A stretch of DNA of 64,000 bases from contig JAYKKM010000428.1 of the NCBI GenBank assembly GCA_035772405.1, positions 901,001 to 965,000 on the forward strand, given 5' to 3'. The notes below the pieces were generated by a model. It was given only the letters and a program-made list of their open reading frames with translations, ran no database searches and was not told the DNA's origin. The DNA is from Chrysogorgia sp. JL179-B06 (Eukaryota > Cnidaria > Anthozoa > Scleralcyonacea > Chrysogorgiidae). The translations under genes and the position numbers were made by a program. Numbering within the stretch: the stretch's first letter is position 1; each line of letters begins with the position of its first letter. Shown in pieces: positions 24,001-31,000 of the stretch.

Positions 24001-24396
24001 TTCGATAATAAATATTGGAGTACGTGCATGGCAATGCACATAATATGCTTCCAGTTAGTTAATTTAAATGACACTATGGATGCAGCCCAACTGATCAATA
24101 CTCATTCGAAAAGCAACAGTGATACTGATGGCATAAAATAAATTACTGATACAGTATTTCTTTGTAAATTATACTTTGAAATCTTAATACAACAATCTGA
24201 ATTCTAAATACAAAACAGCATTGATGTTGACAACGTCATATTACGAGTACGACATCGCGACTATAATTTATTGAGCCACAGATGAACTTACAGAAATATA
24301 TTTGACAAATAAAGCTTTAACAAACCTCGTAGCTTGCTCATAATGTGATTTAATAAGAACTCGCGAAGCTTTTTTCTCAGTTTCGATGGTTGCCAT
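1..24396 (-). CDS. SPART: Spartin (SPG20) gene, 15 coding exons, 3' end off window
   Basis: Spartin is a cytosolic/lipid-droplet and endosome-associated protein; its MIT domain is known to bind IST1 (ESCRT-III) and its senescence domain associates with lipid droplets. I joined 15 exons on the minus strand; every junction is GT-AG and keeps phase, giving 533 codons without a stop. Order: MIT domain about residues 1-90 (exons 1-4), a proline-rich linker (about 100-125, PPPP run), a middle conserved domain (about 140-250; NGV.MFFV, then PLVPGKSPILK and MIPD, close to human NGVQIFFV, PLVPDRSPVLK, MFPD), an acidic/variable linker, and the senescence domain (about 314-533; ISWGLSKGAE against human VSWGLVKGAE). 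Human spartin is 666 residues; this one is shorter mainly in the linkers. Introns hold large private minisatellites. The start is the first ATG of exon 1, just below an ETS-motif cluster. The last exon is cut by the window edge. Identity is seen from recalled family sequence, not a search. Confidence 0.95.
74..1426. other. Spartin intron 14, left part, no gene seen
   Basis: AT-rich intron sequence. A 13-base motif AAGGTCGGTGACC occurs twice in direct orientation (near 579-591 and 931-943). No coding exon or transposon domain seen. Confidence 0.5.
1427..1876. mobile_element. TTAA-flanked fold-back MITE (AAAGTGCCCC ends)
   Basis: TTAA at both ends (1427-1430, 1873-1876), followed by AGTGCCCCTAACCTCAA and its inverted copy. 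The arms of roughly 120-160 bp pair at 1431-1590 and 1755-1872 and contain TGATATGCAAATGTCCGGAA and TTACGTCACACATG. TTAA target duplication suggests a Kolobok or piggyBac-type non-autonomous element. A truncated copy lies at 4097-4310. Confidence 0.75.
1930..1961 (-). CDS. SPART: Spartin exon 14, 32-nt micro-exon
   Basis: 32 nt, acceptor attgtttttcag, donor TATAA|gtacgt. Encodes VYHNVNHLGYK, matching human VTAYNINNIGIK almost position by position. Phases fit both neighbours, so it is a real exon although far too short for ORF finding. Confidence 0.88.
1962..2496. other. Spartin intron 13, right part, no gene seen
   Basis: AT-rich. An open frame at 2296-2571 on the plus strand has no recognisable domain and runs into the fold-back at 2497. 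I see no other feature. Confidence 0.4.
2497..2670. repeat. Long hairpin next to spartin exon 13
   Basis: About 65-base arms (2497-2564 and 2603-2670) share CGTTATAGAAACACTCGTG and the inverted CACTCGTGTTTCTATAACTG. The right arm overlaps the TAG (2663-2665) that would end a retained-intron form of spartin. Confidence 0.7.
2714..2777 (-). CDS. SPART: Spartin exon 13 (senescence domain)
   Basis: 64 nt, acceptor tgtttccag, donor GTTGAG|gtgatt, phase 0. Encodes YGEQAARITNDAFGAVGNTV then E, as human YGYNAGEATHHAVDSAVNVG. If the donor is not used, the frame runs 16 more codons to a TAG at 2663-2665. Confidence 0.9.
2830..3280. mobile_element. Fold-back element in spartin intron 12
   Basis: Ends AGATGTAGTTCATATGAAAG and CTTTCATATGAACTACATTT are inverted copies. 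Inner arms also pair (TTTATTTCCAAATTTTCAGC against GCTAAAACTTTGGAAATAAA). The right half, starting at the TACGAGGTAGAAGCACT motif (3060), is copied at 3960-4092. Confidence 0.65.
3570..3960. repeat. 17-bp minisatellite, block 1
   Basis: Tandem copies of GTGTCTGCTTAAGAAGG (17 bp), with early variants GTGTCCGCTTAAGAGGG. The right end degenerates to TGTCTACTGTACTTGGG. Confidence 0.9.
3961..4310. mobile_element. Transposon mosaic between two 17-bp blocks
   Basis: 3957-4092 copies part of the fold-back element at 2830-3280 (motif GTGACGTCATATTTGAGAAA). 4097-4310 copies the right part of the TTAA MITE at 1427-1876 and ends GTGCACTTTAA. The 17-bp array resumes directly after that TTAA, so the MITE probably inserted into the array. 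Confidence 0.6.
4311..4592. repeat. 17-bp minisatellite, block 2
   Basis: Continuation of the GTGTCTGCTTAAGAAGG array, much more homogeneous than block 1. Confidence 0.9.
4995..5085 (-). CDS. SPART: Spartin exon 12 (senescence domain)
   Basis: 91 nt, acceptor actttctag, donor CACAA|gtacgt, phase 2. Encodes VVHEGLSNAWRIFYSSLSN and ATVTTVDHK, as human VWQGLECAAKCIVNNVS and ETVQTVRYK. Confidence 0.93.
5151..5220 (-). repeat. tRNA-like SINE head
   Basis: On the minus strand AGTAGCTCAATGGGTAGAGC forms a D-arm/A box and ACAGGTCAGATTCCTGT a T-arm with 5-bp stem and 7-base loop. The anticodon loop is too long (about 11 bases) and no good acceptor stem is seen, so this is a tRNA-derived SINE or pseudogene, not a working tRNA. 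Confidence 0.55.
5413..5567. mobile_element. Fold-back MITE, copy 1
   Basis: Arms of about 70 bp around a GGACCTCGGTCTTCGGCC centre; outer end AGAGATATATGTTAT pairs with ATAACATATATCTCT. A diverged copy of the same family is at 10260-10410 (shared TTATTTACCAAA, GTCAAGA, TTTAGGCAACGT). Confidence 0.7.
5599..6000. mobile_element. MITE with internal tandem units in its arms
   Basis: GGACTTA...ACGTATTCCATATA at the left is repeated inverted at the right. Each arm contains 2-3 units of the type GAGCAAATACGTTGCCCT. The centre holds a CCCCAAAACAACAGAGGTCC / CCTAACCCTAAACCCGCCGG core also seen in other fold-back elements here. Confidence 0.7.
6214..6317. repeat. Compact hairpin with ACAATTAGACAAC ends
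   Basis: ACAATTAGACAAC and TTTTCTATGAGC pair with GCTCATAGAAAA and GTTGTCTAATTGT across about 100 bases. A second pair of inverted ends, TTAGTATAAATT at about 6320 and AATTTATACTAA at about 6495, suggests a larger element of about 180 bp to its right. Confidence 0.6.
6711..6918. mobile_element. Degenerate fold-back element
   Basis: GTTCACATGATCCGATTTCA at the left and the inverted AAAATCGGATTCATC...TTGTGAAC at the right form imperfect ~40-bp terminal repeats. No coding capacity. Confidence 0.5.
6919..8015. other. Spartin intron 11, left part, no gene seen
   Basis: Contains a telomere-like degenerate stretch (CCTAATCCTAAACCTAACCC, about 6985-7020) and a few direct repeats of a GGGTCACGAAAC type at 7285-7375. 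An open frame at 7081-7266 has no recognisable content. Confidence 0.4.
8016..8079. repeat. (AAAAT)n microsatellite
   Basis: About twelve AATAA/AAAAT pentanucleotides, ending 36 bp before the exon 11 donor end. Confidence 0.9.
8116..8203 (-). CDS. SPART: Spartin exon 11 (senescence domain)
   Basis: 88 nt, acceptor tgttttag, donor ACAAG|gtaacg. Encodes ILPESAKRDGSKGQG and VKVAVGGIQG, as human LVPESLKKDKDGK and VVAASSVQG. Confidence 0.93.
8204..8652. other. Spartin intron 10, no feature seen
   Basis: Short intron. The open frame across it (8273-8746, plus strand) is antisense to exon 10 at its end and has no known domain; I treat it as a shadow. Confidence 0.4.
8653..8756 (-). CDS. SPART: Spartin exon 10 (senescence domain)
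   Basis: 104 nt, acceptor acatgcag, donor CCAAG|gtatag. Encodes an Ala/Ser/Val-rich amphipathic stretch and YELGKQIAPIIIEQGAK, as human VGKELAPHVKKHGSK. Confidence 0.93.
8757..9178. other. Spartin intron 9, left part, nothing seen
   Basis: AT-rich sequence with the motif ATGCGGACAAAC repeated twice (about 8948 and 9033). No other feature. Confidence 0.4.
9179..9598. mobile_element. hAT-like MITE rich in CCGGTA
   Basis: Left end CAGTGATGGTTCCGGATACC and right end GGTATTCGGCACATCCCTA are imperfect inverted copies; the CAGGGATGTGCCGAATACC form is typical of hAT non-autonomous ends. Multiple ATCCGGTA/TACCGGAT motifs lie inside both ends. No clear 8-bp target duplication. Confidence 0.65.
9599..10259. 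other. Spartin intron 9, middle part, nothing seen
   Basis: No exon, repeat array or transposon domain recognised. Confidence 0.35.
10260..10410. mobile_element. Fold-back MITE, copy 2
   Basis: Same family as 5413-5567: TTATTTACCAAACATAG, CGGTCCGTACTGTGAAAAC and the inverted GTATTCCCAGTATGGACTTC with ATAAATATAT. Arms are more diverged than in copy 1. Confidence 0.65.
10662..11067. mobile_element. TTAA MITE beside spartin exon 9
   Basis: TTAAAGGACATTGGCAAC at the left and GTTGCCAATGTCCTTTAA at the right, with TTAA at both ends and further arm pairing (GAAAGAACTCGTAAAATGAT against ATCACTTTACGAGTTCTTTC). Its right end is 24 bp from the exon 9 donor. Confidence 0.8.
11092..11191 (-). CDS. SPART: Spartin exon 9 (senescence domain)
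   Basis: 100 nt, acceptor cttctttag, donor GACTG|gtaaga. Encodes GSEKLRGKIKPNEE and VRQIKTATG, as human SKLRERIQPEEK and AKQATGG. A TTAA-flanked fold-back element starts only 24 nt beyond its donor. Confidence 0.93.
11472..11549 (-). CDS. SPART: Spartin exon 8 (senescence domain start)
   Basis: 78 nt, phase 0 to 0, acceptor actaaaag, donor AATCAA|gtaatg. Encodes GIEVSAVLISWGLSKGAELG, the best conserved part of the senescence domain. Confidence 0.93.
11630..11659 (-). CDS. SPART: Spartin exon 7, 30-nt micro-exon
   Basis: 30 nt, phase 0 on both sides, acceptor after a T-rich tract (...ccttataag), donor TCAAGG|gtaaag. It encodes SVTWGSTISR. With it, the stretch from this Trp to the SWGL motif is 20 residues, exactly as in human spartin (EWSEKVAHNI...SWGL). 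Without it the frame still holds but the conserved Trp segment is missing. Confidence 0.75.
11815..12800. repeat. Purine-rich minisatellite in spartin intron 6
   Basis: Two unit types: about 25 bp (GGATTGGCGGTAGGGAAGG core) on the left and about 17 bp (GGACTGGAAGGAGGGAA) on the right. The plus strand is almost pure purine, so the intron RNA is a long C/U-rich tract. The 404-codon minus-strand open frame here is a repeat product (Pro/Ser/Leu only). Confidence 0.92.
12847..13250 (-). CDS. SPART: Spartin exon 6 (largest exon)
   Basis: 404 nt, acceptor ctcttcag, donor CAGCCG|gtaaac. Encodes SWVFPLVPGKSPILK, TFMIPD, then GKFATVGLVFSPEISDDQIK, aligning with human GCFVGVVLSSELPEDD, and a variable acidic linker. 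This is the clearest family match in the gene. Confidence 0.95.
13378..14712. repeat. 22-bp minisatellite in spartin intron 5
   Basis: About 60 copies of a 22-bp unit with core TTGGCACTATACATATTG followed by TATC/TTTC/CATC variants. Because 22 is not a multiple of 3, all plus-strand frames read the same 22-codon cycle and stay open (frames of up to 235 codons), which is not evidence of a protein. Confidence 0.95.
15302..15397 (-). CDS. SPART: Spartin exon 5 (middle domain)
   Basis: 96 nt, acceptor atttcag, donor TTCAG|gtttgt. Encodes GVTMFFVSEQGHVTT and TLRAMQLLNKTS, aligning with human NGVQIFFVNPAGEV. It lies between the 22-bp and 50-bp arrays. Confidence 0.92.
15430..15822. repeat. 50-bp minisatellite, block 1 (spartin intron 4)
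   Basis: Units of about 50 bp with CTACACTATCGTTCCTATCC, ACTATGCTATAATTTC and TATCTTCCTCCAGG segments; this block uses mostly the TTCTTCCAAG variant and has length variation. Confidence 0.93.
15823..16096 (-). other. Non-repeat island inside the 50-bp array
   Basis: About 270 bp of unrelated sequence interrupts the array. The minus strand has a short open stretch with an acidic composition (EVSKSDDQEAMEEGSDVEGT, ending in a stop), unlike array-derived frames. No matching splice phases with spartin exons 4 or 5 were found, and human spartin has no insert here. It may be a remnant of another sequence or an alternative exon; not resolved. Confidence 0.3.
16097..17465. repeat. 50-bp minisatellite, block 2 (spartin intron 4)
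   Basis: About 27 copies of the same 50-bp unit, very uniform. Two alternating subtypes differ in CTCCAGG versus CTCCTGG and in CCACTATG versus CTACTACG, suggesting stepwise amplification. Confidence 0.95.
17508..17710 (-). CDS. SPART: Spartin exon 4 (MIT end, proline linker)
   Basis: 203 nt, acceptor attgcag, donor AATG|gtaatt. Encodes the end of the MIT domain (LKSQVEERLNVLNS), a proline-rich linker (GPARPPPPITED) and the start of the middle domain (WEDVQELLSIKNG). Confidence 0.92.
17711..18560. other. Spartin intron 3, AT-rich, nothing seen
   Basis: Simple AT-rich intron without recognisable elements. Confidence 0.4.
18561..18654 (-). CDS. SPART: Spartin exon 3 (MIT helix 2-3)
   Basis: 94 nt, donor AAAAA|gtatgt. 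Encodes ASRSIEVGLVIKC and AEKSRQIHEKLKK. I chose the acceptor ...aattaaag because the extra residues ASRSI continue the MIT helix. A second in-phase acceptor 15 nt downstream (...agtatag, exon start 18639) would drop five residues, so the exact start is open. Confidence 0.85.
18819..18889 (-). CDS. SPART: Spartin exon 2 (MIT helix 1-2)
   Basis: 71 nt, acceptor ...ggcag, donor AAAG|gtttgt. It encodes YIDKAITCDENGDREQANAY then YSK, matching the MIT pattern of human spartin (LNTDELGQKEEAKNYY). Intron 1 upstream is 5.4 kb. Confidence 0.92.
19086..20583. repeat. Tandem duplication of ~0.55 kb in spartin intron 1
   Basis: Segment 19086-19640 (GAACTGTCGCAAGAGTACAA, CCCCAACCCCAGGTTCGCC, GGCCGCACTTCACCCACGG) recurs at 19667-20100. 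The second copy is interrupted after GGTCCTTTCCA by a fold-back element (20101-20535) and resumes with AAAGGAGTGACGACC...CTCAGAACTGCACTT at 20540-20583. Confidence 0.75.
20101..20535. mobile_element. Fold-back MITE (TCTCTT..TTAAATTAA ends)
   Basis: Left GATCTCTTCCTTAAATTAAC and inverted right GGTCTCTTGCTTAAATTAAC form ~34-bp terminal repeats with ATTATCCTTAATT. Inside are a second hairpin (CCTTTAGATT against AATCTAAAGG, 20168-20285) and a telomere-like core (TTAGGGTTAGAAAACCCACT). A possible target duplication TTCCA flanks it. The same end type is at 49061-49332. Confidence 0.7.
20584..21039. other. Spartin intron 1, no gene seen
   Basis: The open frame 20553-20861 contains a small direct repeat (GGCCCATCTGGGATTTT twice) and no known domain. 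Confidence 0.35.
21040..21660. repeat. GC-richer direct repeats in spartin intron 1
   Basis: A unit of about 410 bp is partly duplicated: GACGACGTGAGTCTTGCT occurs near 21178 and 21582, and ACACTTGATAGCTAATGCATG near 21208 and 21622. Within it, GGACATGCGGTTTCCCC-like words recur 5-6 times. Composition is clearly richer in GC than the flanks. Function unknown. Confidence 0.6.
21661..23109. other. Spartin intron 1, no gene seen
   Basis: GC-richer until about 22130 (several GGCCTGGG/CCAGGCC words), then AT-rich. The minus-strand open frame 22256-22504 has no recognisable domain. Confidence 0.35.
23110..23216. repeat. 21-bp repeat, five copies
   Basis: AGATCTCACTTTCATATGG plus TA repeated about five times without divergence. 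Confidence 0.9.
23551..23628 (-). repeat. tRNA-like SINE head
   Basis: On the minus strand GTGTAGCTCATTTGGTAGAG is an A box/D-arm and AGGTTCAAATCGC a B box. Anticodon and T stems contain mismatches, so a SINE rather than a functional tRNA. Confidence 0.6.
23629..24325. other. Spartin intron 1 near exon 1, nothing seen
   Basis: AT-rich. The open frame 23910-24098 is without known content. Confidence 0.35.
24326..24396 (-). CDS. SPART: Spartin exon 1 (start, MIT helix 1)
   Basis: 71 nt, starts ATG at 24396-24394 and ends with donor ACGAG|gtttgt, phase 2. It encodes a charged helix containing KASRVLIKSHYEQAT, the beginning of the MIT three-helix bundle. Confidence 0.9.
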
Positions 24397-24440
24397 AACT
24401 TGCAACTTGAAAAGAAATATTGATATATTTGTCAATGACA

Positions 24441-24490
24441 ACTTCCGGCTGTAGCGTTACCGGAAGTACGGAAAAGGAAATACCGGAAAC
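24441..24490 (-). promoter_or_regulatory. Spartin promoter region with three ETS-type motifs
   Basis: Within 95 bases upstream of the spartin ATG there are ACTTCCGG (24441-24448), ACCGGAAGT (24459-24467) and ACCGGAAA (24482-24489). The first two are in opposite orientation. GGAA(GT) cores in CCGGAAGT context are the classic ETS/GABP site of TATA-less housekeeping promoters. No TATA box is seen. Role is inferred from motif and position. Confidence 0.5.
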
Positions 24491-24599
24491 AAATAAATAA
24501 ATAATTTCCCAACGCAACCTAAGGCTTAAAAAGTTGGCTTAAAAAGTTTACTTGGCTTAAATCCCGGCAGCAATCGTCTTCTGTCGATCGATCTTTTTT

Positions 24600-24617
24600 A
24601 GATAGATATAGATAGAT

Positions 24618-24648
<31 letters not shown>

Positions 24649-24721
24649 CGGACGGACAGACGGACAGACGGACAGACGGACGGACGGACGACGGACGGAC
24701 GGACGGACGGACGGACGGATA
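24600..24721. repeat. GACA/GACG tetranucleotide microsatellite
   Basis: (GATA)(GACA)n(GACG)n run. It sits exactly at the 3' end of the decayed LINE at 24722-25620 (minus strand), so it probably grew from that element's simple 3' tail. Confidence 0.9.
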
Positions 24722-25620
24722 GATCGTTTATTAAACCCAATTGCAGATGAAAACTGAATTACTGAAGATTGACAAAATTTAAAACTATACATATATCTAT
24801 CCTAATTTTAAAATACAATAAATTATAATGATTTAATTTTACAAAAGTGTCATATACACGTGTGTCTGTTTTGCATAAAGGGATATACGTAGGCTTAGTA
24901 TTTCTTAGTGATACAGTAGATCGACGTGTTAGATCGACGTGTTGTGTTAAAGGAAAGTAGTTTATACAATTGACCTTGTGGGTTATAATCAATGATTTTA
25001 CAAAACAAACTCTGACAGAACTCTGCCCTACGGACAGTGAGGTTAAGAAGTCCTGATAGGTGAAGAAAGTCCGAGTAATGTAGATCGTATCCATATTAGA
25101 AATGTGCAAGTTCCATTTAAGGTTATTTTGTAACGTCACACCTAGAATTTTAATACTGTCCACTTCTTCAAGGGTTGATGGTGACAGCATCATATGGCCT
25201 TGGTGTACGAGTGAAGGAGATTCGCAGTTCCTTACATTTATTTGAATTTAGTTCAAATCTGTTGTCTTTTCGCACGGCTAAGTGTCGTCGACATATTTAA
25301 ATATTCCATTTGACGAGGGAACATCAAGGTCGTTCATCATCACTATATAACCAGGGGCCAAATTTAGTTCCTTGAGGCACCCCAGTTTTTACTTTTTACT
25401 TCCATTCCGAGAAGCACTGTTTGACCCGTTGACGCCTGTCTGTTACTGTTAGGAAGTCACAAATGCACATTTATACCATAGTTAGATAGTTTATTAATCA
25501 GCAATGTGTGGTCTATAATAGATCAAATGCTTTTCTATAATCTAAACCAATGAGGACTCTGACATCACTCCCTGTCCCATCAGTAGCTTGAGACCAATGG
25601 TGTATTATGCCTATCAAGGC
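24722..25620 (-). pseudogene. Decayed non-LTR retrotransposon, RT domain
   Basis: Pieces of a reverse transcriptase in order on the minus strand: LDYRKAFDL (about 25545), GVPQGT (about 25366-25383), FKYVDD catalytic box (25284-25295, YVDD), LNSNKCKELRISF (about 25225), VDSIKILGVTLQNNLKW (about 25140). Frameshifts and stops separate them. CR1/jockey-like by motif style; clade not resolved. Located just upstream of the spartin promoter. Confidence 0.85.
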
Positions 25621-27178
25621 GTGGAACTGCTAACCCCAAAATAAATTAAATCCAACCATAACCCCCTGCCATGGGATAAATCTTTAGATTTAGCAGAGTA
25701 CCATAGAGGTCATAGTAACCACTAAAATATTTTAGGAAGTTCTTTGTTATAAATAGAGCTGAACTGGTAGCTTGTTAGGTTCACATAATACTTAATTGAG
25801 TTAGGTTTTCGGGCATGTTTGGGATTAAAGTTCGTAACTTAGTTTTAAAGGTTATCACTACCAGAAACAAGTATTAATTCTGCTGCAAACTAAGCTATTC
25901 TGCCTGGTTTCCAAGCCATTTCGCCGAGTTGTAGCGATGGTCAAGGTTCAAGATGGCCGCCATCCTGCTTACAAATTGTAATTAAGCTGGTTTCCTCCTC
26001 CGCAGAGGCTTATTTTTATTAGAGGAAGGCGGAGGAGAGAGACCCGGCCGTATGATTGGATGAAGCCAAAATTCCCGCCATTAGGGGCTGACATGGCCAG
26101 GAAATAATCGTAGGATGGCTGAACGTCCTGAACGGAAAAATTTCAACTTTTTTGGAGCTAGGCTGTTTCCCAGTTGCTTTTTAAAAGGGAAAAATGCAAT
26201 ACGTTGGTTGAGCTTTCTTTTCAAGAATTTCTAGCGATGAATGTGGCTTAACAAATAAAATATCCGTCAAACAAAAGGGATTATATGCACCGAAATTTGA
26301 AAAAATACAGGTTTCTCTTGATTTTCTTTGCTGTCTTTTGAACTTTTGAAGATTTTTATGACAATATTTATTAAGATAAATATCAAAACACAATTTAAGG
26401 TTACTTTTTGTGTGTGTTACTGCTAAATCCAATATTTTACGACACGAAAAATGACAGTACCTCTAGTATTAAACTACCTCACTTTATGTAAAATACATTT
26501 TCTCTGAGTTTTTCGCAACAGATAATTGACAATGCTCTTCTGTTGTTCCTCTACAATGTCTTTCAGTTTGAAAATGTGTCAATGTGAATCTGATGTTTTT
26601 TCCTCAAATTATTCTTGATCAAAAAAGAAGTTGTGACCTTGCATTATTTACATTTGTTTGTGGGTTAATCTTTCCTGTATTTCTTACTTTTACTAGCTAT
26701 TTCACCATTGAAATTACATACTGTGAACTAGCAAAAAATCTAAACTTGAAATAGTGTGATATTATTTTATTTTTTTGCCTTAATGTTGTTTTTTACAACC
26801 TATATTTCATCAAATATAATTTCTTTATCACACGTCAACTAAAAAAGGACTAGGGCATACCTACATGTCAGCCTCCATGATGGCTTCAAAATTCAACCCC
26901 GAGTTATCGTTCCAGTCCTTATAGAGTTCACTGTACTAACCCTAACCCTAACATAAATCTTAATATTGGCCGCCATCTTGAAAACTACCTCTCGTCCATA
27001 CCCTTTAGTCATTGCCTTGTAGCGATGTCTGCGATGACGTCTTCATTTTGCCCCCCACTTATCCAGGTCTGGTGACGCCACTGCAGGTAATCCTTCATTA
27101 ATTATTCATCAGCTAACATCATCAATGTTCTTATATTTTCAAATTAATTGGTAAGTTTCAGGTATACACCGGACACCC
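25621..27178. other. Spacer upstream of spartin, no gene seen
   Basis: Contains a GCGGAGGAG palindrome region (about 25995-26045) and a short telomere-like CTAACCCTAACCCTAACAT (26937-26955). The minus-strand frame 26181-26432 (83 codons) has no known domain. Confidence 0.35.
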
Positions 27179-27352
27179 AAGCAATACATTATTGGCATTA
27201 TAATAGCATTGTAACCAATAAGTTATTGGATTGTAACCAACCCCAAAACAACAAAGATCCTATCCCTAACCCCCCGCCTAACGAGTTTTCTAACCCCCAG
27301 GCTGTATTTTATTGGTTACAATGCTATTATATATGCCAATAATTTATTGCTT
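27179..27352. mobile_element. Short fold-back MITE with telomere-like core
   Basis: AAGCAATA...ATTGGCATTATAATAGCAT...TAACCAATAA on the left pairs with TTATTGGTTACAATGCTATT...GCCAATAA...TATTGCTT on the right (~45-bp arms). Between them is CCCCAAAACAAC...CCCTAACCCCCCGCC. Confidence 0.8.
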
Positions 27353-28064
27353 ACAGCGTGAGCAACGAGTGTCCCCAGAGCGCCTCGGGATTCGGGATGC
27401 AATATCTCGATCACGTGTCTCGACATTGAAAAAAAAATGGAGCCCGAGTAATAAGCTAAACCGATAAAACACTGCTGCTCGTGTTTTAAATTCATATATT
27501 ATTAATATATACCGGCCGTGGTTTTCTTTAGAATCTGTTTCATCTCGTGGCTGTGTAAAGTATTATAGAGCTTCCTTCAACGCTGCCACTGCTGTAATAT
27601 AGAGATCATTAAATCGAATTTCATGAGAGAATTTGACATTAGTTGATCGGAACTCAGTGGATCCGACCTCAGTGGATCTGATTATCTGACCTCACTGGAC
27701 CTCACATCGAAGCAGAAAAAAAATAGTACAAGTCGAATAATAGTTCAGTTTCGTGTTTTCAAACTTTTTGAAAGCTTGTAAAACAATACACTTACCATGA
27801 TGAGTATATTCAGTATTTGTATCTTGTCATTTTCATTGCTATATCACATACACCAGCATAAGAGATGCCGTAAAACCATTTTACAACAAAAGAGGGACGC
27901 GCCCCTCACCTCATATTAGCACGACGCATCTAGGTTGCTTGAACTTGTATTCCACCATCTTCTTGAAAAGATGATGAAAAAAATATTATTTTACAAAAAG
28001 TTGAGCACATGAACCTTGTGCAATTTCTCGCAGTGAAGTTCAAGTTCCAAAAGGTTCCAAAAGC
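27353..28064. other. Spacer left of the 13-kb array, nothing seen
   Basis: Small direct repeats of CAGTGGATC/ACCTCA (27655-27710). No exon or transposon recognised. Confidence 0.35.
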
Positions 28065-31000
28065 GCAACGTTACGAAAACCCTTCCTTACGTTTTCCTCT
28101 CTGAAGAAGGACTTTCGTTGTGTTTTTCTCTCTGACGAAGGACCTTCGTTATGTTTCTTTCTCTGACGAAGGACCTTCGTTATGTTTCTCTCTGACGAAG
28201 GACCTTCGTAATGTTTCTTTCTCTAACAAAGGACATTCGTTGTTTCACTCTCTGACGAAGGACCTTCGTAACGTTTCTCTCTCTGACTAACGATCCTTCG
28301 TTCTGTTTCCCTCTGACGAAGGACCTTCGTTCTGTTTCGTCCGACGAAGGACCTTCGCTATGTTTCACTCCCTGACGAAGGACCTTCGTTATGGACCTTC
28401 GTTATGTTTCTCTTTCTGACGAAAGACCTTCGTTATATTTCTCTCTCTGACGAAGGATCTTCGCTATGTTTCTCTCTCTGACGAAGGACCTTTGTTACAT
28501 TTCAATCTCTGACAAAGGACCTTCGTTTTGTTTCACTCTCTGACGAAGGACCTTCGTTATGTTTCTCTCTCTGACGAAGGACATTCGTTATATTTCTCTC
28601 TCGATCTGACAAAGGATCTACACTATGTTTCACCCTCTAACAAAGGACCTTCGTTTTGTTTCTCTCTGACGAAATAGCTTCGTTATGTTTCACTCTCTGA
28701 CGAAGGACCTTCGTTAATCTTCTCTCTCTGACGAAGTATGCCTTCGTTACGTTTCCCCCCCGACGGAGGACCTTCGTTATGTTTCTCTCTCTGACGAAGG
28801 ACCTTCGTTATGTTTCACTCCATGACGAAGGACATTCGTTATGTCTTTCTCTCTGACGAAGGACCTTCGTTATATTTCTCTCTCTGACGAAGGATCTTCG
28901 CTATGTATCTCTCTAACAAAGGACCTTCGTTATGTTTCTCTCTGACGAAGGAGCTTCGCAATGTTTCACTCTCTTTCAAAGGACCTCCATTGTTTCACTC
29001 TCTGAAGGACCTTCGTTAATCTTCTCTCTATGACGAAGGACCTTCGTTATTTTTCTCTCTGACAAAGGAGCTTCGCTATGTTTCTCTCTCTGTCGAAGGA
29101 CCTTCGCTATGTTTCACTCTCTAACGAAGGACCTTCGTTTTGTTTCACTTTCTGACGAAGAACCTTCGTTATGTTTCACTCTAACAACAGGACATTCGTT
29201 ATGTTTCTCTCTGATAAAGGACCTTCGTTATGTTTCTCTCTGACAAAGGAACTTCGCAATGTTTTACTTTCTGACGAAGGAACTTCGTTATGTTTCACTC
29301 CCTGAAGGACATTCGTTGTTTTTCTATCTCACGAAGGACCTTCGTTATGTTTCACTCCCTGACGAATGAAATTCGTTCTTTTTCTCTATGAAGAAGGACC
29401 TTCGTTACTTTCACTCTCTGACGAAGGACCTTCGTTAATCTTCTCTCTCTGACTAACGATCCTTCGTTCTGTTTCCCTCTGACGAAGGACCTTCGTTCTG
29501 TTTCGTCCGACGAAGGACCTTCGCTATGTTTCACTCCCTGACGAAGGACCTTCGTTATGGACCTTCGTTATGTTTCTCTTTCTGACGAAAGACCTTCGTT
29601 ATATTTCTCTCTCTGACGAAGGATCTTGCTATGTTTCTCTCTGACGAAGGACCTTTGTTACATTTCAATATCTGACAAAGGACCTTCGTTTTGTTTCACT
29701 CTCTGACGAAGGACCTTCGTTATGTTTCTCTCTCTGACGAAGGACATTCGTTATATTTCTCTCTCGATCTGACAAAGGATCTACACTATGTTTCACCCTC
29801 TAACAAAGGACCTTCATTTTGTTTCTCTCTGACGAAATAGCTTCGTTATGTTTCACTCTCTGACGAAGGACCTTCGTTAATCTTCTCTCTCTGACGAAGT
29901 ATGCCTTCGTTACGTTTCCCCCCCGACGGAGGACCTTCGTTATGTTTCTCTCTCTGACGAAGGACCTTCGTTATGTTTCACTCCATGACGAAGGACATTC
30001 GTTATGTCTTCTCTGACGAAGGACCTTCGTTATATTTCTCTCTCTGACGAAGGATCTTCGCTATGTATCTCTCCAACAAAGGACCTTCGTTATGTTTCTC
30101 TCTGACGAAGGAGCTTCGCAAGTTTCACTCTCTTTCAAAGGACCTCCGTTGTTTCACTCTCTGAAGAAGGACCTTCGTTAATCTTCTCTCTATGACGAAG
30201 GACCTTCGTTATTTTTCTCTCTGACAAAGGGGCTTCGCTATGTTTCTCTCTCTGCCGAAGGACCTTCGCTATGTTTCACTCTCTAACGAAGGACCTTCGT
30301 TTTGTTTCACTTTCTGACGAAGAACCTTCGTTATGTTTCACTCTAACAAAGGACATTCGTTATGTTTCTCTCTGATAAAGGACCTTCGTTATGTTTCTCT
30401 CTGACAAAGGAACTTCGCTATGTTTCTCTCTGACAAAGGAACTTCGCAATGTTTTACTTTCTGACGAAGGAACTTCGTTATGTTTCACTCCCTGAAGGAC
30501 ATTCCTTGTTTTTCTATCTCACGAAGGACCTTCGTTATGTTTCACTCCCTGACGAAGGACATTCGTTCTTTTTCTCTCTGAAGAAGGACCTTCGTTACGT
30601 TTCACTCTCTGACGAAGGACCTTCGTTAATCTTCTCTCTCTGACTAACGATCCTTCGTTCTGTTTCCCTCTGACAAGGACATTCGTTCTGTTTCGTCTGA
30701 CGAAGGACCTTCGCTATGTTTCACTCCCTGACGAAGGACCTTCGTTATGTTTCTCTTTCTGACGAAAGACCTTCGTTATATTTCTCTCTCTGACAAAGGA
30801 CCTTCGTTACGTTTCACACTCTAACGAAGGACCTTCGTTTAGTTTCTCTCTGATGAAGGACCTTCGTTATAGTCTTCTCTCCCTGACGAAGGACCGTTAT
30901 GTTTCTCTCTCTGACAAAGGAGCTTCGCTATGTTTCTCTTTCTGACAAAGGAACTTCGTTACGTTTCACTCTGTGACGAAGGACCTTCATTATGTTTCTC

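Noticed and set aside
24519..24792. Pro/Ser/Val/Arg repeat open frames on the minus strand
   Set aside because: Tetranucleotide microsatellite at the 3' end of a LINE.
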